A stretch of DNA of 64,000 nt, taken from assembly GCF_027922145.1 (NCBI RefSeq), contig NZ_BSFC01000021.1, positions 434,001 through 498,000 on the forward strand. The letters run 5' to 3'. The stretch's first letter is position 1. The number at the start of each line of letters is the position of its first letter. The position numbers and the translations under genes are program-made. Under the pieces are notes generated by a model. It searched no databases and had not been told where the DNA came from. It was given only the letters and a program-made list of their open reading frames with translations. Source of the DNA: Novosphingobium resinovorum. GTDB taxonomy: Bacteria; Pseudomonadota; Alphaproteobacteria; Sphingomonadales; Sphingomonadaceae. Shown one piece after another: positions 1 through 9,840 of the stretch.

Positions 1-892
1 CGAACGAGATCAGCCTGGACAGCGCCGAGCGAATATCATCGAGACCTTGCGCATCCGCGACGGGCGCCGGACCCGCCGTCCGCGCGCCCGGAACAGCCGC
101 TGCGAGACCGAGATGCTCGGGCTCGATGAACTTGCCCGGCGCCACCAGCGTGGCGCGCTGGATCACGTTCTCAAGCTCGCGGATATTGCCCGGCCAGGCA
201 TGGTGGAACACCGCGTCCTCGGCATCCGGGCTGAGCGAGATCGCCGACGCGCCCGATTTCTCGCCGTAGACGCCAAGGAAATGCCGCGCGAGCGGGAGGA
301 TGTCCGCCGGTCGCTCGCGCAATGGCAGCAGCGGCAGGGTGACCACGCCGAGGCGGTAGAACAGGTCCTCGCGGAACTTCCCCGCCTCGACCGCCGCGCG
401 CAAGTCCACGTTGGTCGCCGCGATCAGGCGGAAGTCGAGGCTGACCGGCCGCCGCGCGCCGATGCGCACCACCTCGCGTTCCTGCAGCACGCGCAGCAGC
501 TTCACCTGCAGCGAATGCGGCAGGTCCCCCACTTCGTCGAGGAACAGGGTGCCGCCGTTGGCCGCCTCGAACCAGCCTTCGCGGGCGTTGGTGGCGCCGG
601 TGAAGGAGCCGCGCTCGTGGCCGAACAGTTCGCTCTCCGCCAGCGTCTCGGAAAAGGCGCCGCAGTTGACCGCCACGAACGGACGGTCCGCCCGGCCGCT
701 CTGCTGATGGACGTAGCGCGCCACCAGTTCCTTGCCGGTGCCGGTCTCGCCGGTAATCATCACCGTCGCGTCGCTGGGCGCGGTGCGCGCGATCAGCGGC
801 AGCAGCGCCTTCGATCGCGGGTCGGAGAAGATGAAAGTCCGAGCCCGGATCGCCAGGGCCGAAACCTCGAATTTCAGGATGGTGTCGCGCAT
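1..892 (-). CDS. Sigma-54-dependent activator, SfnR-like (3' end beyond window)
   Basis: AAA+ enhancer-binding protein that would activate sigma-54 RNA polymerase. Only the first 297 codons are in the window. There is no N-terminal receiver or sensor domain: the AAA+ domain begins within about 25 residues, as in SfnR and PspF. Visible motifs are Walker A GETGTGKE, the sigma-54 contact loop as GSFTGA (usually GAFTGA), Walker [13 protein letters not shown] and the arginine-finger region FREDLFYRL. The Fis-type HTH lies off the left edge. The ATG at 892 gives MRDTILKFEV. It sits downstream of, and in the same direction as, the peptide-type ABC operon. A paralogue lies at 29836-30963. A role in sulfur-starvation control is inferred from the surrounding genes. 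Confidence 0.88.
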   Translation of the reverse strand, partial: MRDTILKFEVSALAIRARTFIFSDPRSKALLPLIARTAPSDATVMITGETGTGKELVARYVHQQSGRADRPFVAVNCGAFSETLAESELFGHERGSFTGATNAREGWFEAANGGTLFLDEVGDLPHSLQVKLLRVLQEREVVRIGARRPVSLDFRLIAATNVDLRAAVEAGKFREDLFYRLGVVTLPLLPLRERPADILPLARHFLGVYGEKSGASAISLSPDAEDAVFHHAWPGNIRELENVIQRATLVAPGKFIEPEHLGLAAAVPGARTAGPAPVADAQGLDDIRSALSRLISF

Positions 893-1058
893 GTGAAGCC
901 CCCCGTGCCTTATTCGCCCCGGATGATTCCGGTGCGCCCTGCAGCCGGTGCGGTGGTCCGCTTCCTCTTATCGAAAACGACTGTACCACCATTTGTCTAC
1001 CAATGCAGTTGGGAATCCTTCGCGGCGGCGAAGCTGACCTTTAGCCGCGATGGTTTTT

Positions 1059-1135
1059 CGTCATTGCGAGCGCAGCGAAGCAATCCAGGGCGGCGCAAAA
1101 CTGCCCTGGATTGCTTCGCTGCGCTCGCAATGACG
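1059..1135. repeat. Palindromic intergenic repeat, type 1 (full copy)
   Basis: Two perfect inverted arms of about 33 bp (1059-1091 and 1103-1135) around an 11-base spacer. The arm begins CGTCATTGCGAGCGCAGCGA. It lies between the ABC ATPase gene and the activator gene and may form a strong hairpin in the transcript. Five more copies or fragments lie at 5022, 11334, 13626, 15567 and 26246. Confidence 0.85.
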
Positions 1136-1176
1136 AACGGAGTAAAATCCCCGGCGCTTTGAAGCGCGCCGCAAAC

Positions 1177-2969
<1,793 letters not shown>

Positions 2970-2973
<4 letters not shown>

Positions 2974-3869
2974 GCCTGATTCTCCCGCTGGCGGCGCTTC
3001 TTGCCGCGCATCTGCGTGCGCGCCCGTGACTTGACGCCGCGCCGCACGCCGATGCGGGAACCCGCGCGCGAGATGCTCTCGGCCAGCAGGTTGGTGCCCA
3101 GAGCGAACAGGCCGATCATCGCCACCGGGGCGAGTACGGCCCAGGGCTGGATCATCAGGCCCGCGCGGTTCTCGTTTATCATCAGCCCCCAGTCGGCGGC
3201 GGGCGGCGCCACGCCGTAGCCGAGGAAACTGAGGCCCGAGAGCACGCCGACCGCCCAGGTCAGCATGATGCCCAGATGGACCAGCAGCGGCGTCGCGATG
3301 TTGGGCAGGATCTCCAGCAGCACCACGCGCCACCACGGATAGCCCATCAGCCGCGCCGCCTCGACGTATTCCTGCGAGACGACGCCCAGCGTCACGCCGC
3401 GCGCCAGCCGGATCACGCCGGGCACGAAGGATACCGCCACGGTCAGCACGATGAGCCAGGGCTCGCGCCCCAGCATCGAGACGACCAGCAGCACCAGGAT
3501 CAGGTCCGGAAAGGCCAGCAGCACGTCGGTGCCCCAGACGACCGCGTGGTCGATCCAGCGCTTCGACAGTCCCGCCGCGATGCCGATCACCGCCCCCAGC
3601 GCCAGCGCGATGGCGCTGGCCGCGAAGCTCATCCACAGCACCGAGCGGCCGCCCGCCAGCAACCGCGAAAGCACGTCGCGGCCGAGGTAGTCGTAGCCCA
3701 GCAGGGCGCCCGGATCACCCGGCAGCCCATACGTCGGCCCGACCAGCGCCAGCGGCGATTGCGGCGCTATCGCGGGGCCGAGCAGAGCCATCGCCAGCAC
3801 GCTCCCGGCGAAGACGAGGCCGAGGCGCGCCTGCGGATCGCGGCGCAATGCGGACAGTTTCGTGGTCAT
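2970..3869 (-). CDS. Peptide-type ABC transporter permease (DppC-like)
   Basis: A 299-residue inner-membrane permease of the DppC/OppC type. An N-terminal anchor helix (LVFAGSVLAMALLGPAIAP) is followed by the family segment GYDYLGRDVLSRLLAGGRS and about five further membrane helices. The EAA-type cytoplasmic loop EYVEAARLMGYPWWRVVLLE should contact the ATPase. The C-terminus is unusually basic (KSRARTQMRGKKRRQRENQA). It overlaps both neighbours by 4 bp, so translation of permease, permease and ATPase is probably coupled. Confidence 0.9.
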
Positions 3870-4987
3870 ACTCCGCCTGCCTTCAGCTTGAGTTTGGCGC
3901 GCGTGCCGTTGCGCAGCCGGGGGCGCGAGGAGGTGCGCAGCTTCGGCGTCACCAGCACCGTCGCCACGTCGGCGAGCAGGTTGATGAGCACCACGCCCAC
4001 CGCCATCGTCAGGGTGATCGCCTGGATCACCGGCACGTCGCGCACCTCGATCGCGGCGTTCAGCGCATTGCCGATGCCGGGGTAGCTGAACACCACCTCG
4101 ACGATCAGCCCGCCGCCCAGCAGCAGGCGGCTGGTGAGCGCGATGCCCTGGATCACCGGCACCAGCGCATTGGGCACGGCATGCGCCCAGACGATCCGGC
4201 GCTCCGGGATGCCGCGAAGGCGCGCGGCGGCGACATAGTCCGCCTCCAGCGTCTCGATCATCGCCGAGCGCACCAGACGCAGCAGGAACGGCGCCACGGT
4301 AAGGATCAGGGTCAGCGCGGGCAGCACCAGATAGACCGGCTGGAGCAGCGGCGAGACTTCGGGATCGAGCAGCGAGACCGCCGGCAGAATCGGAAACACC
4401 GTGGTCGAAAGCAGCAGGATCAGCCCGATCGCGAGCACGAAGGCGGGGAGCGCCTTGAACAGGATGATGGCGTTCATCGCCCAGTTGTCGGCCCGGCTGT
4501 CACGACGGATCGCCAGCGCCACGCCGCCGAGGAAGGCCAGCGGCACCGCGATCGCGAGCACCACCGCCATCAGCGCCGCCGAGTTGCCGAAGCGATCCGC
4601 CACGATCTGCCCGGCCGGAACGCTGGAATCGAGCGAGACGCCGAACTCACCGGTCAGCGCGCGTCCGGCCCACTTCGCGTACTGGACCAGGATCGGCTGA
4701 TCGAGCCCCAGTTGCGCCTGCAGCGTACGGATGCTCGCCTCGGTCGCGTCGGGGCCGAGGATCACCCGCGCCGGATCGGACGGCAGCGCCTGCGTCGCGG
4801 CGAAGACCAGGATCGAGATGACGAACGCCGTCGCCAGCCCCGACAGCACGCGCCCGCCGAGCCACGGCAGCCAAGCGGGCAGCCTCAGGCGCGTGCGTTC
4901 GGACCGTGCGCCCTCGTCTGCCGCGTTCTCGTCGGCCCACGGAGGGCTGGCCGCCGGGGGTTTCTGCTCGGAATAGATCGTCGCCAT
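3866..4987 (-). CDS. Peptide-type ABC transporter permease (DppB-like)
   Basis: A 373-residue inner-membrane permease of the DppB/OppB type. It has a short cytoplasmic N-terminus, a first helix near residues 50-70 (VLSGLATAFVISILVFAATQ), the family segment LPSDPARVILGPDATEASI, and several further helices. The EAA-type loop is DYVAAARLRGIPERRIVWAH. Together with the DppC-like protein it forms the channel of the importer. It is the first gene of the tight three-gene block. A type 1 repeat separates it from the upstream monooxygenase gene at 5129-6334, so it is probably read through from the sigma-54 promoters at 8.2 and 11.1 kb. Confidence 0.9.
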   Translation of the reverse strand: MATIYSEQKPPAASPPWADENAADEGARSERTRLRLPAWLPWLGGRVLSGLATAFVISILVFAATQALPSDPARVILGPDATEASIRTLQAQLGLDQPILVQYAKWAGRALTGEFGVSLDSSVPAGQIVADRFGNSAALMAVVLAIAVPLAFLGGVALAIRRDSRADNWAMNAIILFKALPAFVLAIGLILLLSTTVFPILPAVSLLDPEVSPLLQPVYLVLPALTLILTVAPFLLRLVRSAMIETLEADYVAAARLRGIPERRIVWAHAVPNALVPVIQGIALTSRLLLGGGLIVEVVFSYPGIGNALNAAIEVRDVPVIQAITLTMAVGVVLINLLADVATVLVTPKLRTSSRPRLRNGTRAKLKLKAGGV

Positions 4988-5021
4988 CTTGCATCCTTGC
5001 CGTTGCAGATTGGAGCTGTTT

Positions 5022-5118
5022 CGTCATCGCGAGGACCGCAGGTCCGCGGCGATCCAGAGCATAGTGGCCAGAGCGGCGCCGCACCGCGCTGGATTGCTTC
5101 GCTTCGCTCGCAATGACG
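5022..5118. repeat. Palindromic intergenic repeat, type 1 (left arm degenerate)
   Basis: The right arm (about 5090-5118) is a good copy ending GCTCGCAATGACG. The left arm (from 5022, CGTCATCGCGAGGACCGCAG) has diverged. It fills the gap between the LLM monooxygenase and the ABC permease genes. Confidence 0.65.
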
Positions 5119-5128
5119 AGGTGGGTCG

Positions 5129-6334
5129 TCAGGCCAGCGCGCGCTCCGGCTCTCGCACGGGCGCCTTGCGGGCCTCGCCCACCCGCAGCGAGGGCACGTC
5201 GAAACCGTGGTCGAGGTCGAGCAGCGGGAACAGCAGTTCGGCTACGCGGTGCGCTTCGGAGATCAGCGGGAAGCCCGACAGGATGAAGGCGCCCACACCC
5301 TGCTCCGCATATTCGCGGATGCGCGCGGCGACATTCTGCGCCGAACCGACCAGCGTGGTGCCTGCTGACGGCCCCATGATGTCGAAGCCGAACCACGCCG
5401 GGCCGACCCAGACGTTGGGATAGACCTCAAGGTCGCGCGCGCTGGGCAGGCGGCCGGACTTGACGGTGTCGATGTTGCGCTGGATCTGCGGGTCCGGGCT
5501 GCGATAGCTCTCGATCGTCTCGCCGGGCGGCAGGCGCATCCGGATCGAGCGCTCGGCGTGTTCCACCGAGGAACGTTCGAGCAGCCAGTCGGCATAGGCC
5601 CAGGCTTCCTCCTCGGTCTCGCGCACGATGACCTGCAGGCGGGTGCCGTATTCCAGCGTGCGGCCGATCTTCGCCGCCTCCGCGCCGACGCGGCGGAACT
5701 TGTCGCCCAGCAGCGGCGGAGTGTTGGCGAAGCTGAGATAGACGTCGAGCAGCTTCACCGAATGCGCCACGCCCGGCCCCGAAGTGCCCGCGCCCCACAA
5801 GGGAACGCCGCCCGGCTGATAAGGCCCGGACCATACGCTCATGGGGGCGCCGCCCTCGCCGCGCGGCGCCAGCTTCACGAAGTCGCCTTCGTAGCCGCTA
5901 CGGTCGCCGCCGTAGACCTTGCGGAAGGCGTCCCAGTATTCGAAGCTGAAATCGTAGCGCTCGTCATGCGGGTAATGCACGCCCAGCGCCGCAAGGCCGG
6001 CATCGTTGCCGTTGACCACGTTGAACAGCAGCCGCCCGTTCGAGAAATGGTCGAACGTCTGCGCGTACTTCGCCAGCACCGCCGGCGAAAGCTCGCCGGG
6101 GTGCTGCGCGACGAGGAATTTCATCCGCTCGGTCGCCGGGATCATCGCGGCGGCGACGGCGAGGCTCTCGTATGCGCTCGACCCCAGCAGCGCCCCGTAG
6201 AAGCCCAGCTTGTCGATGGTGCGGGCAAGCTGTTCGAGGTGGTCGAAGCCGGTCTGCCAGCGCCCTTCCGGCGCCCAGGGATAAGGGCCGTCAGGCGCGG
6301 TCAGATACCACAGCAGCTTCACGGGACGGGTCAT
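5129..6334 (-). CDS. LLM-class FMNH2-dependent monooxygenase (SsuD-like)
   Basis: A 401-residue luciferase-like monooxygenase, expected to use reduced flavin and O2 to oxygenate or cleave an organosulfur substrate. It shares SsuD-family features: IPATERMKFLVAQHPGELSP, NGRLLFNVVNGND, HDERYDFSFEYWDAF and the C-terminal FILSGFPLISEAHRVAELLF. At the position of the SsuD active-site Arg-x-His it reads RLQVIVRETEEEAW, with Gln for His. The ATG at 6334 was chosen because it aligns with the paralogue at 16252-17433 (MxxxVKLLWYLTAPDG); longer in-frame extensions are compositionally spurious. It follows the class II aldolase-like gene by 17 bp. Substrate unknown. Confidence 0.9.
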   Translation of the reverse strand: MTRPVKLLWYLTAPDGPYPWAPEGRWQTGFDHLEQLARTIDKLGFYGALLGSSAYESLAVAAAMIPATERMKFLVAQHPGELSPAVLAKYAQTFDHFSNGRLLFNVVNGNDAGLAALGVHYPHDERYDFSFEYWDAFRKVYGGDRSGYEGDFVKLAPRGEGGAPMSVWSGPYQPGGVPLWGAGTSGPGVAHSVKLLDVYLSFANTPPLLGDKFRRVGAEAAKIGRTLEYGTRLQVIVRETEEEAWAYADWLLERSSVEHAERSIRMRLPPGETIESYRSPDPQIQRNIDTVKSGRLPSARDLEVYPNVWVGPAWFGFDIMGPSAGTTLVGSAQNVAARIREYAEQGVGAFILSGFPLISEAHRVAELLFPLLDLDHGFDVPSLRVGEARKAPVREPERALA

Positions 6335-6351
6335 GGGTTCGTGCTCCCGCG

Positions 6352-7083
6352 TTAGTCGACGTCGGTGACGGGCAGCAGGCCGAGGCCGAGCGCTTCTTCG
6401 TAGCGCTTGCTCATCTTCCACTGCTGGCGAAGGACGCCGGGGCCATAGGTGCGCGAGCCGCCGAGCGCCTGCGCCTTGATCTGGATGTCGGCGCCTTCCT
6501 CCAGCAGCAGGATGAATTCGGCGAGGTCGCGCAGGCCCTTCCAGCCCCAGACGGTGGCGCCGCCGTTGGCCTCGATGATCGCCGGGGTGAAGGGATTCTC
6601 GGCCAGCTTCTCGTTGATGAACTCGGCCTCGTCCTGGCGGCGGTCGATGTAAACCGGCAGTTCGCGGGCGAGGTGGAAGCGCTGTACGGGGACGTAGCTG
6701 ATCGGCAGCGTGCGGTGCGTCTGCGCCCAGGCGCCGAGGTTGGGCGAGTGGACGTGGCTGAGCGAGGTGACGGTGGGATTGGCGTTGAACACCTTGAGGT
6801 AGCGCCCGTTCGCCCGGCCCTTGAAGGCGGTGCCGTCCAGCCCGGTGACAGTGAAGTTCAGCGGCTCGTTGCTGTAGGTGCTGCGGTCGAAGGGGTGCGG
6901 CAGATTGACCGAGACGATCTTGTCCTCGCCGGGCACGCGCTCGATGAAGCCGACGGTGCCGTTGGCGGTGATGGTGCCGGTCTCGCGGTAGGCGCGGAAG
7001 ATTTCGGCGGACTGGCGCACGACGTCGTTCGCGAAGTCGAGGACGGTGGAATTCAGCTCGGATGTCTGGACTGCGGTAGCCAT
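6352..7083 (-). CDS. Class II aldolase/adducin-fold protein
   Basis: A 243-residue protein of the class II aldolase/adducin fold. The metal-binding HxH is visible in SHVHSPNLGAWAQTH. Where typical members have the third metal ligand in an xxHGL segment, it reads EANGGATVWGWKG, apparently without His. A paralogue at 14796-15476 has the same change. Both sit directly beside a DszB-like gene and in the same module as an LLM monooxygenase, so a role in processing the carbon skeleton after oxygenation is inferred but untested. The ATG at 7083 has a strong GAGGAG ribosome-binding site. Confidence 0.75.
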   Translation of the reverse strand: MATAVQTSELNSTVLDFANDVVRQSAEIFRAYRETGTITANGTVGFIERVPGEDKIVSVNLPHPFDRSTYSNEPLNFTVTGLDGTAFKGRANGRYLKVFNANPTVTSLSHVHSPNLGAWAQTHRTLPISYVPVQRFHLARELPVYIDRRQDEAEFINEKLAENPFTPAIIEANGGATVWGWKGLRDLAEFILLLEEGADIQIKAQALGGSRTYGPGVLRQQWKMSKRYEEALGLGLLPVTDVD

Positions 7084-7115
7084 GGTCGTTCTCCTCAGTT
7101 CATTAGGCGGGTGAT

Positions 7116-8174
7116 TCAGGCGGCGCGGTTCTGCGCACGACGTTCGATGGCGGCTGCCAGCGGGCGGGGATCGATCCAGGCGTCGACATCGACGTCGTGC
7201 TCGAGGAAGCCGTGGAGCCACAGGAAATTGGCCTGCCGCCTGAGCAGCGCGATGCGCTCGTCGGACAAGTCGGGATGGAGCGAGCGGTGGAAGTTGTTGC
7301 GGTACGCCGCCTCCACCCCGGCCGCACCGGCATGGGTTTCCGTCTGCAGGATTGCACGCACGGCGGGCAGGTTGTGCACCGCCCAGTCGGCCGCGCGCAG
7401 GGTCTGTTCAAGGAAGCGCACGACGAGGTCGAAATGATCGTCGAGCAGGTCCTGGCTCACCGTGATCGGGCGCGGGGTGCCGTTGTTCACGCGGGTATGG
7501 CGGCTGGGATAGCCGTCGAGATCGATGCCGACGACCACGCCTGCACGCTTCGCCGCGTCCACCGCCGATGCGCCCTTGACGTAGACCGCATCGACCGTGC
7601 CTGCCGCCAGCGCCTCGATCCCCGACCACATGTTGTCGAGGTTGAAGGCGGAATCCTCGGAGGCCGGAGCCAGCGCCACGTCCACGAAAGTCACGTCCTC
7701 CAGCGTCAGCCCGGCGATGCCGAGCGCGCCCTTGATCCCCGCCAGCGACATGCCGCGCGCGATGCTGGACCCGCGCGTCTCGCGCCAGGCGGGCAGCGCC
7801 ACGCGCAGGCCCCCCAGCTGCGCGGGTGCGATCGGGCCGGTCTCGGGGCGGACCAGCACAGCCTGCCACTCGTCGATCCAGGTCAGGCCGATCACCCGCG
7901 TCGGCGCGCCCTTCGCCTTGGTGGCGAGCGCGGGGATGTTGCCGCCCTCGCGGAACAGGCCGGGAAGGTCGTGCTCATTGTGATGCGCGCGCATGGCGCG
8001 GGGCTTGTCCTGCAGCGCCTCGACGCGCAGGCCGTCGCGGCCGAACTCCTCGCCCAGCCAGCCCAGAGAATGGGCGATGCCCGAGGCGGTCGGCACCGGG
8101 CAGCGGGTGAACAGTATGCGGTCCAGCCGCCCTGCCGCCGTCGCCTCGCCGATGGTGTGAATATTGTCGGTCAT
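7116..8174 (-). CDS. DszB-like sulfinate desulfinase (paralogue 1)
   Basis: A 352-residue protein with no signal peptide, resembling 2'-hydroxybiphenyl-2-sulfinate desulfinase (DszB), which hydrolyses an aryl sulfinate to sulfite. The DszB catalytic Cys segment NCPVPNA matches RCPVPTA here (Cys25). The DszB His-x9-Arg followed by GGEIPP matches HNEHDLPGLFREGGNIP. A later family segment is RVNNGTPRPITV. The fold is related to periplasmic binding proteins of the SsuA/NMT1 type, so binding-protein annotation is the main alternative. The ATG at 8174 (MTDNIHTIG) lies just downstream of its own sigma-54 promoter, which rules out a longer upstream start. Three paralogues lie at 13758, 28714 and 33414. 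Confidence 0.75.
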   Translation of the reverse strand: MTDNIHTIGEATAAGRLDRILFTRCPVPTASGIAHSLGWLGEEFGRDGLRVEALQDKPRAMRAHHNEHDLPGLFREGGNIPALATKAKGAPTRVIGLTWIDEWQAVLVRPETGPIAPAQLGGLRVALPAWRETRGSSIARGMSLAGIKGALGIAGLTLEDVTFVDVALAPASEDSAFNLDNMWSGIEALAAGTVDAVYVKGASAVDAAKRAGVVVGIDLDGYPSRHTRVNNGTPRPITVSQDLLDDHFDLVVRFLEQTLRAADWAVHNLPAVRAILQTETHAGAAGVEAAYRNNFHRSLHPDLSDERIALLRRQANFLWLHGFLEHDVDVDAWIDPRPLAAAIERRAQNRAA

Positions 8175-8200
8175 TGGAACTCCACTATGCCGACGATGAG

Positions 8201-8216
8201 AGCAAAGGCCGTGCCA
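8201..8216 (-). promoter_or_regulatory. Sigma-54 promoter for the 8174 to 1177 genes
   Basis: TGGCACGGCCTTTGCT on the minus strand, a perfect match to TGGCACG-N4-TTGCW. It lies about 27 bp upstream of the DszB-like start at 8174, inside the gap after the binding-protein gene, so it is an internal promoter of the large minus-strand operon. Confidence 0.9.
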
Positions 8217-8258
8217 ACCGCGCACTTGCGCCGTTTCGAGCTATGGCTGAGAGGCAGG

Positions 8259-8274
8259 TGCGCAGATTTCACCA
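8259..8274. promoter_or_regulatory. Putative activator dyad upstream of the 8201 promoter
   Basis: TGCGCA-GATT-TCACCA, an imperfect copy of the dyad TGCGCA-N4-TGCGCA. It is 42 bp upstream of the sigma-54 promoter. Confidence 0.5.
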
Positions 8275-8304
8275 GCGCCCTGCCCCGCCGCTGCCCGGTT
8301 ATGC

Positions 8305-9840
8305 TCACACCCACATCCGGTCGAAGCGCCAGGTCGGGAAGTGCGAGCGCTCCGCCGTGATCCCCCCGACGCGCGGGCCGACGCCGTCGAGCGTATTGGC
8401 GAAGCCCCAGATCAGCAGGCCGCCCTCGTCGTGCTGGATGCGCTGCATCCGGTGGACCAGCTCCGAGCGCGCGGCGAGATCGGGCTGGGCCAGCGCCTGA
8501 TCGAACAGCGCGGTGAAGCGCGGGTCGTGGAAGTTGGTCTTGTTCGCCACCGCGCTCGGCGCGTCGATATGCAGCGCGGTGGACAGCCACGGCACCCCCA
8601 GCGTCCCGCCGGTGCTGACCTGCCAGTCGCGCCGCGCCGGTCCCGCGAACGTCGCCGCATCGACCTGCCGCAGCTTTACTTCCACCCCGGCCTGTTTCGC
8701 CTGCTCGACCAGCACCAGCGCGGCGGCGACGTTGGCCGGGCCGACCACCAGTTCGGTGCGGAGCCCCTCCTGCCCGGCCTGCCGCAGCAGGCTTTTCGCC
8801 TGATCGAGATCCTGACGGCGCTGGGCGATGCTCCGGTCGAACGTCGGGTCCTGCGGCGCGTAGAGGTCGTTGGCGATGCGCCCTTCGCCCTGCAGCGCGC
8901 GGCGCACCAGTTCGTCGCGGTCGACGAGCAGGCGGAAGGCCTGCCGCACCCGCACGTCGGCGAAGGGGCCGTCCTTCGTGTTCATGTCGAAGGACTGCCA
9001 GCCGTTGGTCGGCGAGGTGAGAATGCGCGCGCGGCGGTCGCTGCGGATCAGCCCGGCCTGCTCGGGCAGGATCGCGTTGGCAAGGTCGATCTGCCCCGCC
9101 AGCAGCGCGCCGATGCGGGCGGTCTGGTCCTTGAACTCGAGAATCTCGAGCGCATCGGGATAAGGGCGGTTCGGCTTGAAGTAATTGTCGAAGCGCGTGA
9201 ACGTCGCGCGCTGACCGGGCTCGAACTTGTCGATCCGGTAAGGCCCGGCGCCGACCGGGTTGGTCACCGGATCGTAGTCCACCGGGACGATGCCGCCGAA
9301 GTTGGTCCAAGTCTCGGGCAGCGCCACGAAGCCGCGCCCTTCGCGGATCGGGATGCGCACGGTGCGCTCATCGAGCTTGCGCACCCCGTCGCGGTCCACC
9401 GGCGAAACCAGCGCTCCATAAGGCGAGGCCAGCCTCGGATCGGTGATGCGCCGGATCGAGAACAGCACGTCGTCCGCCGTGATGCTCTTGCCGTTGTGGA
9501 ACTCCAGCCCGGGCTTCAGGCGGATGTCCCAGGCGCTGGCATTGGCGTTGGGCTCCACCGATTCCGCCAGCGCCAGCTTGGGCTGCATGGTGTCGTCCCA
9601 CTCCCACAGCTTCGCGTACATCGCGAAGCCGCGGATCGTGCTGCCAAGGCCGAGCGGCTTGTGCGCGTCGAGGTTGCCCGAGCGCTCGCCATCGACGATG
9701 CCCAGCTTCAGCGTGCCGCCGCGCCGGGGCTTGGCTGGCGCGGTGCTGCCCGCCTCGCCGCTCTTGCCGCAGCCCGAGAGCAGCAGCGCCGCACCGGCCG
9801 CGCCGCCGATCAGGCCGCGCCGGGAAAGGTCCGCCGCCAT
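8305..9840 (-). CDS. Peptide/nickel-type ABC substrate-binding lipoprotein (SBP family 5)
   Basis: A 511-residue extracytoplasmic binding protein of the DppA/OppA family. The N-terminus combines a Tat motif (LSRRGLIGG) with a lipobox LLSGC (Cys24), so it is probably a Tat-exported lipoprotein. Family 5 segments include GLEFHNGKSITADDVLFSI and NPVGAGPYRIDKFEPG. The ATG at 9840 overlaps the upstream LLM gene stop in TGATG, indicating coupled translation. It presumably feeds the permeases at 2970-4987. A paralogue at 12021-13580 shares GNLDAHKPLG and most of its length. The ligand is unknown. Confidence 0.9.
   Translation of the reverse strand: MAADLSRRGLIGGAAGAALLLSGCGKSGEAGSTAPAKPRRGGTLKLGIVDGERSGNLDAHKPLGLGSTIRGFAMYAKLWEWDDTMQPKLALAESVEPNANASAWDIRLKPGLEFHNGKSITADDVLFSIRRITDPRLASPYGALVSPVDRDGVRKLDERTVRIPIREGRGFVALPETWTNFGGIVPVDYDPVTNPVGAGPYRIDKFEPGQRATFTRFDNYFKPNRPYPDALEILEFKDQTARIGALLAGQIDLANAILPEQAGLIRSDRRARILTSPTNGWQSFDMNTKDGPFADVRVRQAFRLLVDRDELVRRALQGEGRIANDLYAPQDPTFDRSIAQRRQDLDQAKSLLRQAGQEGLRTELVVGPANVAAALVLVEQAKQAGVEVKLRQVDAATFAGPARRDWQVSTGGTLGVPWLSTALHIDAPSAVANKTNFHDPRFTALFDQALAQPDLAARSELVHRMQRIQHDEGGLLIWGFANTLDGVGPRVGGITAERSHFPTWRFDRMWV

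Noticed and set aside
171..992. Minus-strand 273-codon frame overlapping the first activator
   Set aside because: It is out of frame with the AAA+ motifs (Walker A, GSFTGA, Walker B), which all lie in the frame starting at 892.
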